Notes: generated from the sequence alone by a model not told the origin. A DNA stretch of 64,000 bases from Neodontobutis hainanensis (GCA_024349245.1 JALDNG010002610.1:1-64000), one strand, 5' to 3'; positions 42,700-55,380 are shown, counted from the first letter of the stretch. Numbers and translations are program-made.

Positions 42700-44770
42700 C
42701 AACCTAAACCTACCTAAAGTAGTGCCGTGAAGTCACGTGACTCTGTGCATGCACATCTGATCGCTGCCCTCAAACAACAGCAATACAGACGGTTTCAAAC
42801 TGTAAATTACGCTAAAGTGTTATGGGACCCAAATGCAAAACCTAAAGGAGTATTTGGTGGACATCGAACATAAGGAGTTTTGTGAAGACTGAACAAGTTG
42901 AACAACTCCTAACTCAAATCCTGGCTCAAACCTCTATTTCAAATAGTGTTATTCATATTCCAGGTTATAATAATATAATATGGAAAAATAGTCAATGCTG
43001 CTTAATATTTGACTTTGGACATAACAAACATGTTAAAATAACACGTTCTGTGCATGCACATTGTTAGACGGCAAAACACTAAAATGTGAACGACTCAAAT
43101 AACATTTAAGCCCAGTCCATGTTTTAGAAGTGCTAGGACAGTGATGTAAATGCATGGATGTGTGGGTTTTGACCAAAATGGCCTTGTTTAAGTCTAACAT
43201 GTTTTACTATTTGGTTCCTCACAGATACACTTTCAGAGCACTGCTTGCACCTCCACATTCACGAGCTAAAAGGAAAAACAAAAACCATTACAATGTGTGA
43301 CACAAAATCAGCTTTTCAAATTACAATTATTCATATTTTGTAAAGCAATAAACCAGTGTTTTCCAATGTATATCAGCGTGTATGCTACAATGTGATTTTA
43401 GTAGTTCCCTTGTAAGTGATGTATCATAAATTGTTAAAAGCAAACAACTGCACTAATAGAAGCACAGGTTTTCTGCAAGACATTTCCGTCTGCCACGCCT
43501 CCGTCTGTCACACCAGTGCCAAAGAAAGAGCCAGCTGCAGGGTCATCAGCTGGGGGCCCAGAACTTGGTTGGGTTGCGATATAAACAGCATTAAACATGT
43601 TATTACAACCAAAGATGTTCCCAAGATGTTTGCGTTTGGCATTAACTTTCTTACAGTGTGTCAACTTCTTGATGCTCGCCAACATATCCATCTCATTAAA
43701 TAGGGAAATGTCACATTCTCTCTTAGTCAGAGCATCCATGTCTCCTCCTCACAATCAACCATACTCCAGACCAACAAAAAGAAGGTGCAAAAGCAAACTT
43801 AATGATTAAATAGTTGGACAGAAGATTTAGCCATTCTCTTAGCCAGAACTGCACTTTAGAAGCCTACCTGTTTAAAAGTTTGTGTTTGCCTTTAATTACA
43901 TTTGCCTGTGGCCTTCTTGAGCGTGTTGGTAATTATGGCTCAGTGATAAATGTTTGATGAGGGACAGTAATCTCTTATAGAGCTCAATAATAGGCCTCTT
44001 AGTGCTGATTCATGCAGCTTGTGTGTTTACTTCATCCGGATTATCGACAGGTGGCGTCACTGCCTAATGCTCCCTGCACACAGCACACAGCTCACAGCTC
44101 AGAGCCTTTTATTATAAACACTGTTGTTCAGTAATCACTTATTATAATCAAAGATAGAGATATGTTTACAGTTTAAAACATCTCATTGTTAGGGCATTGG
44201 GAGGTATGTCATAGACACAAGTCGCTATTTATGTTGTCTTAATAAAAGTGTCCGTTGTAACTTGTCTTCTGCCACTTTGTCTTCCTTACCTTATTTGGGA
44301 ACATTTTTGTAGTATGGGCCCTAAACAGAAGGGACTTTGGGGTAAACTTCATGCACTTAACTTGATGCCCTTTGGTTTTGAATCCATGTGTATTATTAAT
44401 TATACAAAGACATTCACAACAACAATTCATTGTGAAAACTTGGTGGCCATTCAAAACAAAACAAAATTTTAATATATAATGGATATATATGTTGTTTATT
44501 GATTTGTTTAAACGTGTCATTAACAAATAAGTTTTGAGTTTTAGATTACTTTATAATTGTGTAGACACACTGACAGTAAAGTGTAGTGTCAACATTGTTT
44601 CATAACATAAATTACATACTTGATATTGTTTGTTGACTCTCTACGTAAAATATCTTGTTTTCGTAAAAATACAGCATCACATCAATGTTTAACAGAATAT
44701 TATATTAAAACAAAAACGGTGACAGAAGCCAAAGACAAAATCTTTTGTTATTTAGCTCAATGTGTGAAGG
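42700..44770. other. Inner left-arm DNA without recognised genes
   Basis: Two frames here are preserved letter for letter in the other arm (43,434-43,739 minus; 44,239-44,526 minus) but show no family similarity I can name. The rest is AT-rich. Confidence 0.4.
43434..43739 (-). CDS. Unrecognised 101-aa frame (left arm)
   Basis: MDALTKRECDISLFNEMDML opens it; the middle is basic (KKVNAKRKHLGNIFG) and the end small-residue-rich (SSGPPADDPAAGSFFG). It is identical to 49,083-49,388 in the other arm. No splice or family support was found, and it may simply be an unselected frame in a recent duplication. Confidence 0.2.
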   Translation of the reverse strand: MDALTKRECDISLFNEMDMLASIKKLTHCKKVNAKRKHLGNIFGCNNMFNAVYIATQPSSGPPADDPAAGSFFGTGVTDGGVADGNVLQKTCASISAVVCF

Positions 44771-45111
44771 AGGCGGACCTGAACGCATCACTTTGATTGA
44801 CAGCCGGTCGCCGCCCAGTCAACAATAGAAACGGGTGTGGTTTGCGTCTCTACAAAGCGACGCAGGTGGGCGTGGTCCTACTCCCTGTGGACCAATCGGC
44901 AAACAGATGGGACTTTACTGCGGAGCGGAGGGGCGTGCGTGCTGCGGTCGTGCGGAGCGAGGCAGACCGACGGCAGAGGCATCAGGAGACGGATAGGATG
45001 CTCGAGCGAGCGGTGAACGGTTCCGCAGGTGTACACGGAGCCGGATACACAGGTTTAAAGCCGGCGAGACCTCCCCGTAGCCCGCCTCCTTTGTCTTCGA
45101 ACCTCTTCGCG

Positions 45112-45483
45112 ATGTCTGGCGGAGGTGAGGTCCGCGTCTTCCGCCAGGACCGACAGGAACCCGGGCAAGAGAGGCCCCAGGATGCCGGCCTGAAGCGAGA
45201 GATCTCGGAGAGGCGGAAGGCGAAGGGCGCGGCTGGAGGATCTGCAGCTGGGGAGGTTAGCCTCAGCGGGAACGGGGCCTCAGCGGCTTCAGGGGAACGG
45301 AACGGTTGTCAATGGCTCTAAACGAGACAGCGACGGTAGTAGGGCGTTGGTGGCAACGGGCGAAATTACACCATACACTACGGCCAGCCAGCACTTTGGG
45401 AACAACAAAGAAACGCGACACACTACCGTGGAGAGGACGACATCAAAAGACGAAGATGGGGAAGCAGAGCCTGGTGCCAGCAG
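45112..45483 (+). pseudogene. Orphan duplicate of the taperin-like exon 1 (left arm)
   Basis: This is the inverted copy of 47,330-47,710, with the same ATG context and the same CAG|GTAAGAC donor, but 372 nt instead of 381. An extra G (GAGAGGCCCC) followed by a missing G (CCTGAAG) turns MPAWKREIL into a DAGLKREIS-like string. A later indel leads to a stop at 45,319-45,321. No exon 2 lies downstream on this strand, so the copy is dead. Confidence 0.7.
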
Positions 45484-45910
45484 GTAAGACACAAGACGCG
45501 CTGTGAATAATAATTACAGTTAGACAGAGGCCAATTACCAGGGGCTTCACTATAACATGCATGATCTAGGGGAGGTAGACCTGACTCCTTGTAAGTAGCC
45601 TATATTTAAGGACAAAATGTTCTATGAAAAGAGAAATAGCTATGGCAGAAATGCATGTAAACATGCAATGTTCTGCAATAAAAGCGCCAAACAAAAAGGT
45701 TAACAAGAGGATTCAAAGCAGGGATATCGTATTTGTTATTTGCTTGTTATATATTCATCTTACACCAAACACATGTCTATCACTGCCAGGATTATGTTGT
45801 GTTATGTCAGTTTTTTGTGTCTTTTGGTATTCCAAACAGTGTTGTATAAAGAAAGGGGGAATTGAGCACTCTTTTGAGTTAAGTATCCTCTGTTTCTTAG
45901 TGTTGTTGAG

Positions 45911-46918
45911 TTGAGTCAACTGTTTCTCAGAGTACAAGATGTCACTGTCATGGAGGGAGACACGACTCACATCAGCTGGAAGGTTGGACAACTTCAGAGC
46001 CTGAAAGATTAATGGTTACCTTCGTTGTACATTAATATATATGTTAGTATTTACAACAATTACAAATTATTCATGTTAGAATAGTGATCAAATATCACTA
46101 ACTTGTTTAAACCTGACACTTCTGCAAACTCATTTGTTGGGTTCGAGAGCGAACGGAAGATCAGTCGAGATCGCACATACATTCAGCTTAGAGCTGTACG
46201 GTAGGAGATACCATTCGTATTATTCCTGACAGAAGCGACATCGGATCGAGTCGTCACGATTATTTCAGGAATCGTAAAATGAGTCTTCAAGTAACAGTTA
46301 GCAGTTTCTAATGGTAGATTCGAGATAAGAGCCGCGAGGTACCACCCTTTGCCTTATCTCAGTCACAGCACTCCTCGCCGGTCCAAAAGGTCATTCAAAG
46401 AGCTGTATGTGCTCACACCATTTTGCTGCCATTTGGAACTACTTTTTACACCCCACCTCCCTCTGGAAAGTAATCCGGATCGGACTCGATTATAATAATA
46501 TTTTCAGCTCTGATAGTCCGTGACGCCGGCACGCCACCGCACAGCTCTAGGATGTGCTGCACAGGCCTGGCTGCGTTCTCTCGGTCCTGCCGTCTTCTCC
46601 GTTCCTTCTCCAGTTTAATAAATGGGTTTTCCTCCAAAGGTCCAAGGCTCTCCTGCAAAAATAAACAAATAGAAAATAATGAAATATTTGGACACTCTAA
46701 AATGGGAATACAGCCCCCTTTTGCAATGGATGCAGCATTAGATATAACTGTATATATTGTGTACAGCAGAGATGAAATGAGATGCAACCAGATTTTTTAA
46801 AAAGCTGTAGAGTCTGTAGTGAGACATGTTGTGATGTTTTGCCTCTTAAGAGTATCAATTTGTAATATTTACTAGGGTTCCCCAGAGGCTAATGACAGCA
46901 GTTGATGTTCATTTATAC
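45911..46918. other. Single-copy spacer between the arms
   Basis: About 1.0 kb with no inverted partner. It carries exon 2 and the start of exon 3 of the taperin-like gene on the minus strand. At both borders the sequence CAACAACACTAAG (or its complement CTTAGTGTTGTTG) occurs, at 45,896-45,908 and 46,921-46,933. From 46,020 to 46,440 I see no recognisable feature. Confidence 0.85.
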
Positions 46919-47710
46919 TCCAACAACACTAAGTAGGATACTTAACTCACTGCAGTGAGTTTCACCCCCTTTTCTTTATACAACACTGTTTGGAATACCA
47001 AAAGACACAAAAACTGACATAACACAACATAATAATCCTGGCAGTGGCATGTGTTTGGTTAATGAATGAATATATAACAACAAATAACAAATACGATATC
47101 CCTGCTTTGAATCCTCTTGTTCCTTTTGTTTGGCGCTTTTGTGCAATTGTGCTTGTTTACATGCATTTCTGTGTAATTTCTCTTTTCATAGAATCGTTTT
47201 GTCCTTAAATATAGGCTACTTACAAGGAGTCGGTCTACCTCCCTGGACATGCTGTTATAGTGAAGCCCCCTTCTCCAATTGGCCTCTGTGCAACTGTAAT
47301 TGTTATTCACAGCGCGTCTTGTGTCTTACCTGTAGCACCAGGCTCTCTTCCCCATCTTCGTCTTTTGATGTCGTCCTCTCCACGGTAGTGTGTCGCGTTT
47401 CTTTGTTGTTCCCAAAGTGCTGGCTGGCCGTAGTGATGGTGTAATTTCGCCCGTTGCCACCAACGCCACTACTACTGCTACTACCGTCGCTGTCTCGTTT
47501 AGAGCCATTGACAACCGTTCCGTTCCCCTGAAGCCGCTGAGGCCCCGTTCCGCTGGGGCTAACCTCCCCAGCTGCAGATCCTCCAGCCCCGCCGCCCTTC
47601 GCCTTCCGCCTCTCCAAGATCTCTCGCTTCCAGGCCGGCATCCTGGGGCTCTCTTGCCCGGGTTCCTGTCGGTCCTGGCGGAAGACGCGGACCTCACCTC
47701 CGCCAGACAT
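45911..47710 (-). CDS. tprn: Taperin/phostensin-family gene, truncated by the inverted duplication
   Basis: Minus-strand exons are 47,710-47,330, 46,652-about 46,452 and 46,000-about 45,911. Exon 1 begins MSGGGEVRVFRQDRQ and carries MPAWKREILERRKAK, the N-terminal taperin/phostensin motif. Exon 2 reads ESLGPLEENPFIKLEKERRR, then ARPVQHILELCGGVPASRTI and RAENIIIIESDPDYFPEGG, in line with taperin. Exon 3 begins ALKLSNLPADVSRVSLHDSD and then runs into left-arm sequence. Taperin is a PP1-binding actin-associated protein of hair-cell stereocilia; phostensin is its paralogue, so the exact orthology is uncertain. The C-terminal exons are absent, so as assembled this gene cannot encode a full protein. 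Confidence 0.65.
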
Positions 47711-48060
47711 CGCGAAGAGGTTCGAAGACAAAGGAGGCGGGCTACGAGGAGGTCTCGCCGGCTTTAAACCTGTATCCGGCTCCGTGTACACCTGCGGAAC
47801 CGTTCACCGCTCGCTCGAGCACATCCTATCCGTCTCCTGTGCCTCTGCCGTCGGTCTGCCTCGCTCCGCACGACCGCAGCACGCCGCCCCTCCGCTCCGC
47901 AGTAAAGTCCCATCTGTTTGCCGATTGGTCCACAGGGAGTAGGACCACGCCCACCGTCGCTTTGTAGAACGCAAACCACACCCGTTTCTATTGTTGACTG
48001 GGCAGCGACCAGCTGTCAATCAAAGTGATGCGTTCAGGTCCCGCCTCCTTCACACATTGA
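46919..48060 (-). promoter_or_regulatory. GC-rich upstream region of the taperin-like gene
   Basis: From 47,710 to about 48,050 the DNA is strikingly GC- and CpG-rich compared with its AT-rich surroundings (clusters of CCGCCCC, CGCTCGCTCGAG, GACCGCAGCACGCCGCC) and contains a CCAAT-type ATTGG at 47,926. It looks like a CpG-island promoter. The inverted copy lies at about 44,770-45,110. Confidence 0.5.
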
Positions 48061-48064
48061 GCTA

Positions 48065-49080
48065 AATAACAAAAGATTTTGTCTTTAGGCTTCTGTCACC
48101 GTTTTGTTTTAATATAATATTCTGTTAAACATTGATGTGATGCTGTATTTTTACGAAAACAAGATATTTTACGTAGAGAGTCAACAAACAATATCAAGTA
48201 TGGTAATTTATGTTATGAAACAATGTTGACACACTACACTTTACTGTCCAGTGTGTCTACACAATTATAAAGTAATCTAAAACTCAAAACTTATTTGTTA
48301 ATGACACGTTTAAACAAATCAATAAACAACATATATATCCATTATATATTAAAATTTTGTTTTGTTTTGAATGGCCACCAAGTTTTCACAATGAATTGTT
48401 GTTGTGAATGTCTTTGTATAATTAATAATACACATGGATTCAAAACCAAAGGGCATCAAGTTAAGTGCATGAAGTTTACCCCAAAGTCCCTTCTGTTTAG
48501 GGCCCATACTACAAAAATGTTCCCAAATAAGGTAAGGAAGACAAAGTGGCAGAAGACAAGTTACAACGGACACTTTTATTAAGACAACATAAATAGCGAC
48601 TTGTGTCTATGACATACCTCCCAATGCCCTAACAATGAGATGTTTTAAACTGTAAACATATCTCTATCTTTGATTATAATAAGTGATTACTGAACAACAG
48701 TGTTTATAATAAAAGGCTCTGAGCTGTGAGCTGTGTGCTGTGTGCAGGGAGCATTAGGCAGTGACGCCACCTGTCGATAATCCGGATGAAGTAAACACAC
48801 AAGCTGCATGAATCAGCACTAAGAGGCCTATTATTGAGCTCTATAAGAGATTACTGTCCCTCATCAAACATTTATCACTGAGCCATAATTACCAACACGC
48901 TCAAGAAGGCCACAGGCAAAATGTAATTAAAGGCAAACACAAACTTTTAAACAGGTAGGCTTCTAAAGTGCAGTTCTGGCTAAGAGAATGGCTAAATCTT
49001 CTGTCCAACTATTTAATCATTAAGTTTGCTTTTGCACCTTCTTTTTGTTGGTCTGGAGTATGGTTGATTGTGAGGAGGAG
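48065..49080. other. Inner right-arm DNA, mirror of 43,745-44,760
   Basis: AT-rich with no recognised gene. A 95-codon frame at 48,295-48,582 is identical to the one at 44,239-44,526. Confidence 0.35.
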
Positions 49081-49082
49081 AC

Positions 49083-49388
49083 ATGGATGCTCTGACTAAG
49101 AGAGAATGTGACATTTCCCTATTTAATGAGATGGATATGTTGGCGAGCATCAAGAAGTTGACACACTGTAAGAAAGTTAATGCCAAACGCAAACATCTTG
49201 GGAACATCTTTGGTTGTAATAACATGTTTAATGCTGTTTATATCGCAACCCAACCAAGTTCTGGGCCCCCAGCTGATGACCCTGCAGCTGGCTCTTTCTT
49301 TGGCACTGGTGTGACAGACGGAGGCGTGGCAGACGGAAATGTCTTGCAGAAAACCTGTGCTTCTATTAGTGCAGTTGTTTGCTTTTAA
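49083..49388 (+). CDS. Unrecognised 101-aa frame (right arm)
   Basis: It is the identical partner of 43,434-43,739. TGA or TAA closes the frame after AVVCF in both copies. Function unknown. Confidence 0.2.
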   Translation: MDALTKRECDISLFNEMDMLASIKKLTHCKKVNAKRKHLGNIFGCNNMFNAVYIATQPSSGPPADDPAAGSFFGTGVTDGGVADGNVLQKTCASISAVVCF

Positions 49389-50154
49389 CAATTTATGATA
49401 CATCACTTACAAGGGAACTACTAAAATCACATTGTAGCATACACGCTGATATACATTGGAAAACACTGGTTTATTGCTTTACAAAATATGAATAATTGTA
49501 ATTTGAAAAGCTGATTTTGTGTCACACATTGTAATGGTTTTTGTTTTTCCTTTTAGCTCGTGAATGTGGAGGTGCAAGCAGTGCTCTGAAAGTGTATCTG
49601 TGAGGAACCAAATAGTAAAACATGTTAGACTTAAACAAGGCCATTTTGGTCAAAACCCCACACATCCATGCATTTACATCACTGTCCTAGCACTTCTAAA
49701 ACATGGACTGGGCTTAAATGTTATTTGAGTCGTTCACATTTTAGTGTTTTGCCGTCTAACAATGTGCATGCACAGAACGTGTTATTTTAACATGTTTGTT
49801 ATGTCCAAAGTCAAATATTAAGCAGCATTGACTATTTTTCCATATTATATTATTATAACCTGGAATATGAATAACACTATTTGAAATAGAGGGTTTGAGC
49901 CAGGATTTGAGTTAGGAGTTGTTCAACTTGTTCAGTCTTCACAAAACTCCTTATGTTCGATGTCCACCAAATACTCCTTTAGGTTTTGCATTTGGGTCCC
50001 ATAACACTTTAGCGTAATTTACAGTTTGAAACCGTCTGTATTGCTGTTGTTTGAGGGCAGCGATCAGATGTGCATGCACAGAGTCACGTGACTTCACGGC
50101 ACTACTTTAGGTAGGTTTAGGTTGTCTGTTGTCTGTTTGTGTATAGCGTGTACC

Positions 50155-51130
50155 TATGATCAATCAGTCTCCATACGCTTTGGTGAAATAAGTATGTTTT
50201 GAGTTTGCTTTTGAAAACCTCAACAGAGTCAGCTCGCCGCACTTCCACCGGGAGCCCATTCCACAAAAATGGGGCTCTTGAAGAAAAGGCTCTGTAGCCA
50301 GCAGACTTCTTTATTCAAGGAAGTTGAAGGAGGCCAGCGTCCTGAGAGTCAGATAGGTAAGAGGGCATTTGTCCACAAAGGATTTTATAGGTTAACAAGA
50401 GAACTTTGAAATCAGCTCTAACATGAGGAAGCCAGTATAATGAAGCCAGGACCGGAGTAATGTGATCAAACTTCCCTTTACTAAAAGTCTGGTGGCTGTA
50501 TTTTGGACCATCTGTAGTCTGTAAGTACTTTTCTTCGGCAGTCCAGAGAATAACGCATTGCAGTAGTCCAGCCTGGATGTGACAAATGCATGAATGAGAA
50601 TTTCAGCATCAGCTAAAGAGAGGCACAGACACAGAGGTTCCTCGCAGTGTTGGCATGCTCCAACACACAGTTGTTGATTGAGACAGTAAGATTGTTGAAC
50701 TTGTGCCGATGACTGGCAGGACCAATTAACAAGAGCTCTGTTTTATAAGAGTTCAGATGGAGGAAGTTTTGAGACATCCATGATTTTATTGAAATGAGGC
50801 AGGCCTCTAGAATGTTATTAATAATATTATTTGCTTTTATTGGTAGATAGATACAGCTTTGTATCATTAACATAACAGTGAAAGTTCACTCCATAACTTC
50901 TGATGATTTGTCCCAATGGTGTAACACATAGAGAAAAAAGTATGGGACCGAGCACAGACCCTTGTGGTACGCTGAATTTTCACTGGTGCCATGGAGGAGA
51001 AGGATTTAATAAAAGAGACATTAAAAGATCTATTAAAAGTGAGACCTATCACACAGATGGGATTCTAAACAGGCAAGAGCAGTGATTCCAAAACATTTAT
51101 GTCTTTTAGTCTGTTGATCTGCTGCATGAT
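50155..51130 (-). mobile_element. L2/CR1-group LINE 3' fragment (right arm)
   Basis: Mirror of 41,690-42,670. Here one small indel difference keeps LLLIGPASH joined to KFNNLTVSINN, so this copy reads further without a break than the left one. Confidence 0.75.
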
Positions 51131-51430
51131 CAATCGTATCAACAGACTTAAACAACTGGAGGTGTGTCAGTGTATTAAGTAGTTCCTAACAATGTTTCAC
51201 AAGACAGGTTAGGTTTATGGTTACTTTTCTTCTTAAAACCCACATAATGACACATGAGAGCTACAATAAGTATATGTTGGAAATTATACATTATGACCTG
51301 CAATATATAAATGCATTATATAAATATATGTCCACCTTGATGTTGTAAAGCTGGATCAAAATTTTAAATTTGTTTTTGTTTTTGTATTTCAATGCATACA
51401 AGATTCCAGTTTTGTGTCTTCTGTCCTCAG

Positions 51431-51965
51431 GTCAACCAGTGCATTGCTCTTCAACCCTTCCTGGTTGTTTACAGTTTAGATTGTGGAGCAGGGTCTGGCT
51501 TCACCTCTTTGCTAATGGAATTCTTCATCTTCACTACTCCCCAGATGTCCACTGCTGTAGTGAAGCCCTATATATCCATCCTGACCACCCACAGCACACT
51601 GAAGCACTTAGACTGCGCCTTCATGTTGGACAATGAGGCCATCTTTGACATCTGCGGGAAGAATCTGGACATTGAGCGGCCAAACTAACCGTTCTGAATA
51701 GGCTGAGTCAGATTGTGTCCTCCAATGATGTCTCTTTGCTTCCACAGTGCTCTCATTTTGGATTTGAGTTCCAGACCAACTTGGTGCTGTATCTTTGTAT
51801 CTATTTCCCTCTGGCCACGTAGTACCCAGCCATTTTCGCTCAGAAGGCCTTCCACAATCAGCTGACCGTGGCTGAAATCACCAATGCCTGCTTCAAACTG
51901 CCCATCAGAAGATGAAGCGCAGTGATTAGGCCCAATATCTGCAAATGCACTCAAGACTTTTTAAA
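51431..51965 (+). pseudogene. Alpha-tubulin last-exon relic (right arm)
   Basis: The acceptor CTGTCCTCAG is followed by [15 protein letters not shown] and the same 85-codon tubulin frame up to DIERPN, then frameshifted NRL, FQTNLV, FPLAT, EITNACF blocks. Same decay as the left copy, so the exon was already dead before the arms separated. Confidence 0.8.
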
Positions 51966-54574
51966 AGAAGATTCAGACCAAAAGAGTAGTCCTGTCTCAA
52001 AGTGATAACACAAAATTATAACAATAACTTATAATTGTTATAATTGTTATAAATGGTGACTTAGCCACTTATAAATGTTAAGACATGGCTCTTCTATGGT
52101 GGCCCTGAGGTGCATCATCAAAAAATTTATTCTCCACTAGAAAAATAAAAGGAGAGTGACATTTAAAAAAGAAAAATTTAAACCATGTCTCAATTTAAAC
52201 ATGAGCATCATCAAAATAGTTTTGTCACCTAAAAAATTAAAGCAGAGTTTTTTTTATATATATATTGCCTAAAAAAGAAACCATTCCTCAAAAATATAAA
52301 AAGTAAAACCATGTCTAATTAAAAAAGCTTGTTTGAAAAAATTAATTAAAAAAAACTTTAGAAAGCCTGTTTTACAATTAAAAAACATAGCTAAAGTAAG
52401 ATTAAGACACCTGAAAAATAAAAATATTCGGCAATTTAAATAAAGTTCATCAGAAGATTTTTTTTTTTTTTATGAAATAACATCCTCAAATGAAAACTCG
52501 AATGCTAGAAGTCACATAACTTAACTTAATAATAACATATATACATCTAATAACATAACTTTTTTTTAAGACTGTCTACTCTATGTATAGGCAATTTGTG
52601 TATTTTTTTATGATTTGAACATTATTGTACTGTAATTGTGTTAAACTGCGGTAAGTTTATCAACAAAAGGTTAAACGAGGATGCGGATAAATGTTTGTAT
52701 TCATTGCCATCAGGCGGTCACTGTTTTGAACTGCTTCTCACAGCGCTGTGCCTTAAACGTCAATCAACTTTAGCCCCGCCCCACACAGTTTCTTAACCGT
52801 TGGGACCTTTTTAACATTTTGACCCTATGTAATGACTGCCAGGTGAAAAGTCACGATTAAAATACATAGAAAACACACTTCTCTCTCATTTGTTGTGCTA
52901 GAATTGATTAACTAAATATATACAATAGTCTTTTGTACATCATGGCTCAATGTTGTTGGTTTATTACATGCTCACTCATGCCTGAGAGGCTAAACTTTGG
53001 TCATAGTGATTACCACACGTATTGTCTTGAGCAACTAGTAACTCGGGCTAAATCAGTGCCAGACTTCTAAAGATGCATAATTAGCATCGTTTTATCCAAA
53101 AATGTCACATTTTCTAGCCCTAATACAGCTTTCATAAAGGGTTTACAAATAACAACAGGCGGATTTTTCTTTTGACCGGTGTTTATTTCGCTGAATGGTA
53201 AGTAATGGTTCCCAACTTTTCATATTGGCAAAGCATTGGTACATTTAACAAAGCTAAGCAAAGTTAGCTCCGTTATCCACCGTTTTCTTCAACCTTCGCT
53301 CACATATTACAAACGTGTTGTAAATGGAGAATTGTTGCACTTTTATGAAATTAAAGGTTTAAAAGTGCTTGGGTAAAACGGTAATTAGCTGACATGTGTG
53401 GTTTGTTGTGGTGTGTGTGCCATGGTGACACGGGGTGGGTCTTCTTTGAGTTTTGCGGTTCTCAAGGCAACTGTCGAGTGTGAAATCCCCACTCTGTCTT
53501 TTCTACAAATAAATGAACACAATTGGCTGCAGGTAAGTCTAGTTATTTCCTCTAAAATCAGTTTTGGGATCATTTCAGTTTGAATTGTTTTTCTGTGTGC
53601 ATATGTTTATAAGATGCATCAACACCAACATCCACAGCCCACTAGTCTGACTGGTCCTTGTTGTAGTGCAGAGGCTAAAAGCCTGTTAAACAAACTCAGA
53701 GATAGAGAGTTCTGAGTTGATAAAATCAAACAAATCCAAACTAGTAAAAACAATTGGGTTTATCTGTTGCATAACACTGGTTATCAACTTTCTCTATCGA
53801 CCCGATAAAGAAAATTGGCCCTAAACCAACGATTAGTAGGCGTGTCTGTGCAGTAAACAGCCAATAGTAATAAACCTGAATGGAAAGGGGGCGGGCAATT
53901 TCTGTTGACAACAGGAAGCAACATGGTCACAGCTAAAAACAGGAGAAGAAAAGGCTGATTCTATAAGTCTTAAGACAGTAATTGTAATTGCTCACACCTA
54001 AAAAAATCATGGCCTCGACATATTTTGTGATGTTTCACACTAAATGTATATTCTTTTGACATTAAAACAAATAAAACCGTAGAAAAGACAATCAAAAACA
54101 ATTGACACATTTTGTAATAAAACCTAGATGTGACCCATATTCAAAAATATTATGGCAATAAATTAAATTTAAATACAGAAAAAGCTTTCATAGTGTAAAT
54201 GATGTCCTCTAGTTTGTTTTGTGCAGAGTTTAATAAAGTAGCCTATATTCTTGAACCTGACTTCACCAGATGCTTCACCACACTATGTTCTGCTCACAGA
54301 ACATAGTCTGTTTCTCATAACCATCTGGGAAGGCTCCCATTGAAAGCGTTTGCAAAAGGGAGGCGCCTTCTGTTGGAAACTTGTTATGTGATTGGATGAA
54401 GCACCGACCAGTATCCGCCGACCACAAGATTTGTTTTAGCCAATCATAGCAACAATTTATTTGCCATAACCAGTGTGCGGTAGTTATGAAAAAACAACAA
54501 ACCGCTGTAACAGATTTTGCAAAGTGAATCTGCAAATAAAAGGAGTGTTAACTAACAAAAAGGTTAAAGCAAAA

Positions 54575-54690
54575 TTAGAATTACATTTACTCATTTAGCA
54601 GACGTTTTTATCCAAAGCAACTTACATGAACGTTCCATTCACCAGTGTTACAGCTGAACACCACTGGAGGCAAGGCGGGTTAAGTGTCAG
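54575..54690 (-). repeat. Short common repeat (right arm)
   Basis: Mirror of 38,160-38,265: TTTACTCATTTAGCAGACGT then TATCCAAAGCAACTTACATG. Confidence 0.55.
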
Positions 54691-55380
54691 GTATGTCTGT
54701 TTACTAAGAAGATTATAGCTGTCCTATCTTGTCTCTACAGCATCCTCAAGAGTCCCTGCTCTACTTAATAGTCAGGCTTCTTCACTGACATGGTTTGCCA
54801 CAAGCTTTCATTGATAAATCTTTTCCAAACCTGGTCCAAGGCCAGTCACCTGACAGTCACGTGACCCCTGCCACTTCCTCAGTGTTGGCCCGTCATGATA
54901 CTGCTTTAACAATACGTAAACCCCCTGTGAGGCTTTATAGAGGATTAATCTCCATCTGTCTCTGTCTCATTGCAGATAACGCCTCTGTTCACAAACGGTA
55001 CAGACCTTCACTTTAGGACTGCAGCAACAGGTGAGTTCAAAATAATAGTCAGGACCAGGACTACATGGCAAATCAAGACCAAAACCTCTACAATATAGTG
55101 TAATAGATGCAAGGGAACAGTTATAAAACAGTCCTGACCCAGCTGTAGACCAAGTCCAACTTCATAGAGAAAGAATTACTTAAGACCTGTCTCAAGACCA
55201 AGACTGATCTCAAGTACCAATCGATGCAGCATAAACCATTTCTGGACACAGCAGTATAGACACACAACCAATCTGAGAAAAGAATTGGCATCTAGCCAAC
55301 GGTTATGGCTGTTTGAGAGTTTGACCAAGTGAAAATTGCCTAGATGGGCAGTTAAGGTCAGAATATGAATCTAAAGTCAG

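Larger units (their letters stand above)
28856..45910. repeat. Left arm of a giant inverted repeat
   Basis: This region is the reverse complement of about 46,919-64,000, feature for feature. Mirror coordinates sum to 92,823 near the centre and 92,856 at the outer end, so the arms differ by only a few tens of net bases over 17 kb. The outer limit is unknown because the right arm leaves the window. Differences are mostly small indels and scattered substitutions, with more divergence in the innermost 60-250 bp. Confidence 0.95.

Noticed and set aside
44797..45321. 174-codon + strand frame as a novel gene
   Set aside because: It is the CpG-rich leader plus the frameshifted duplicate of the taperin-like exon 1; the true start is the internal ATG at 45,112.
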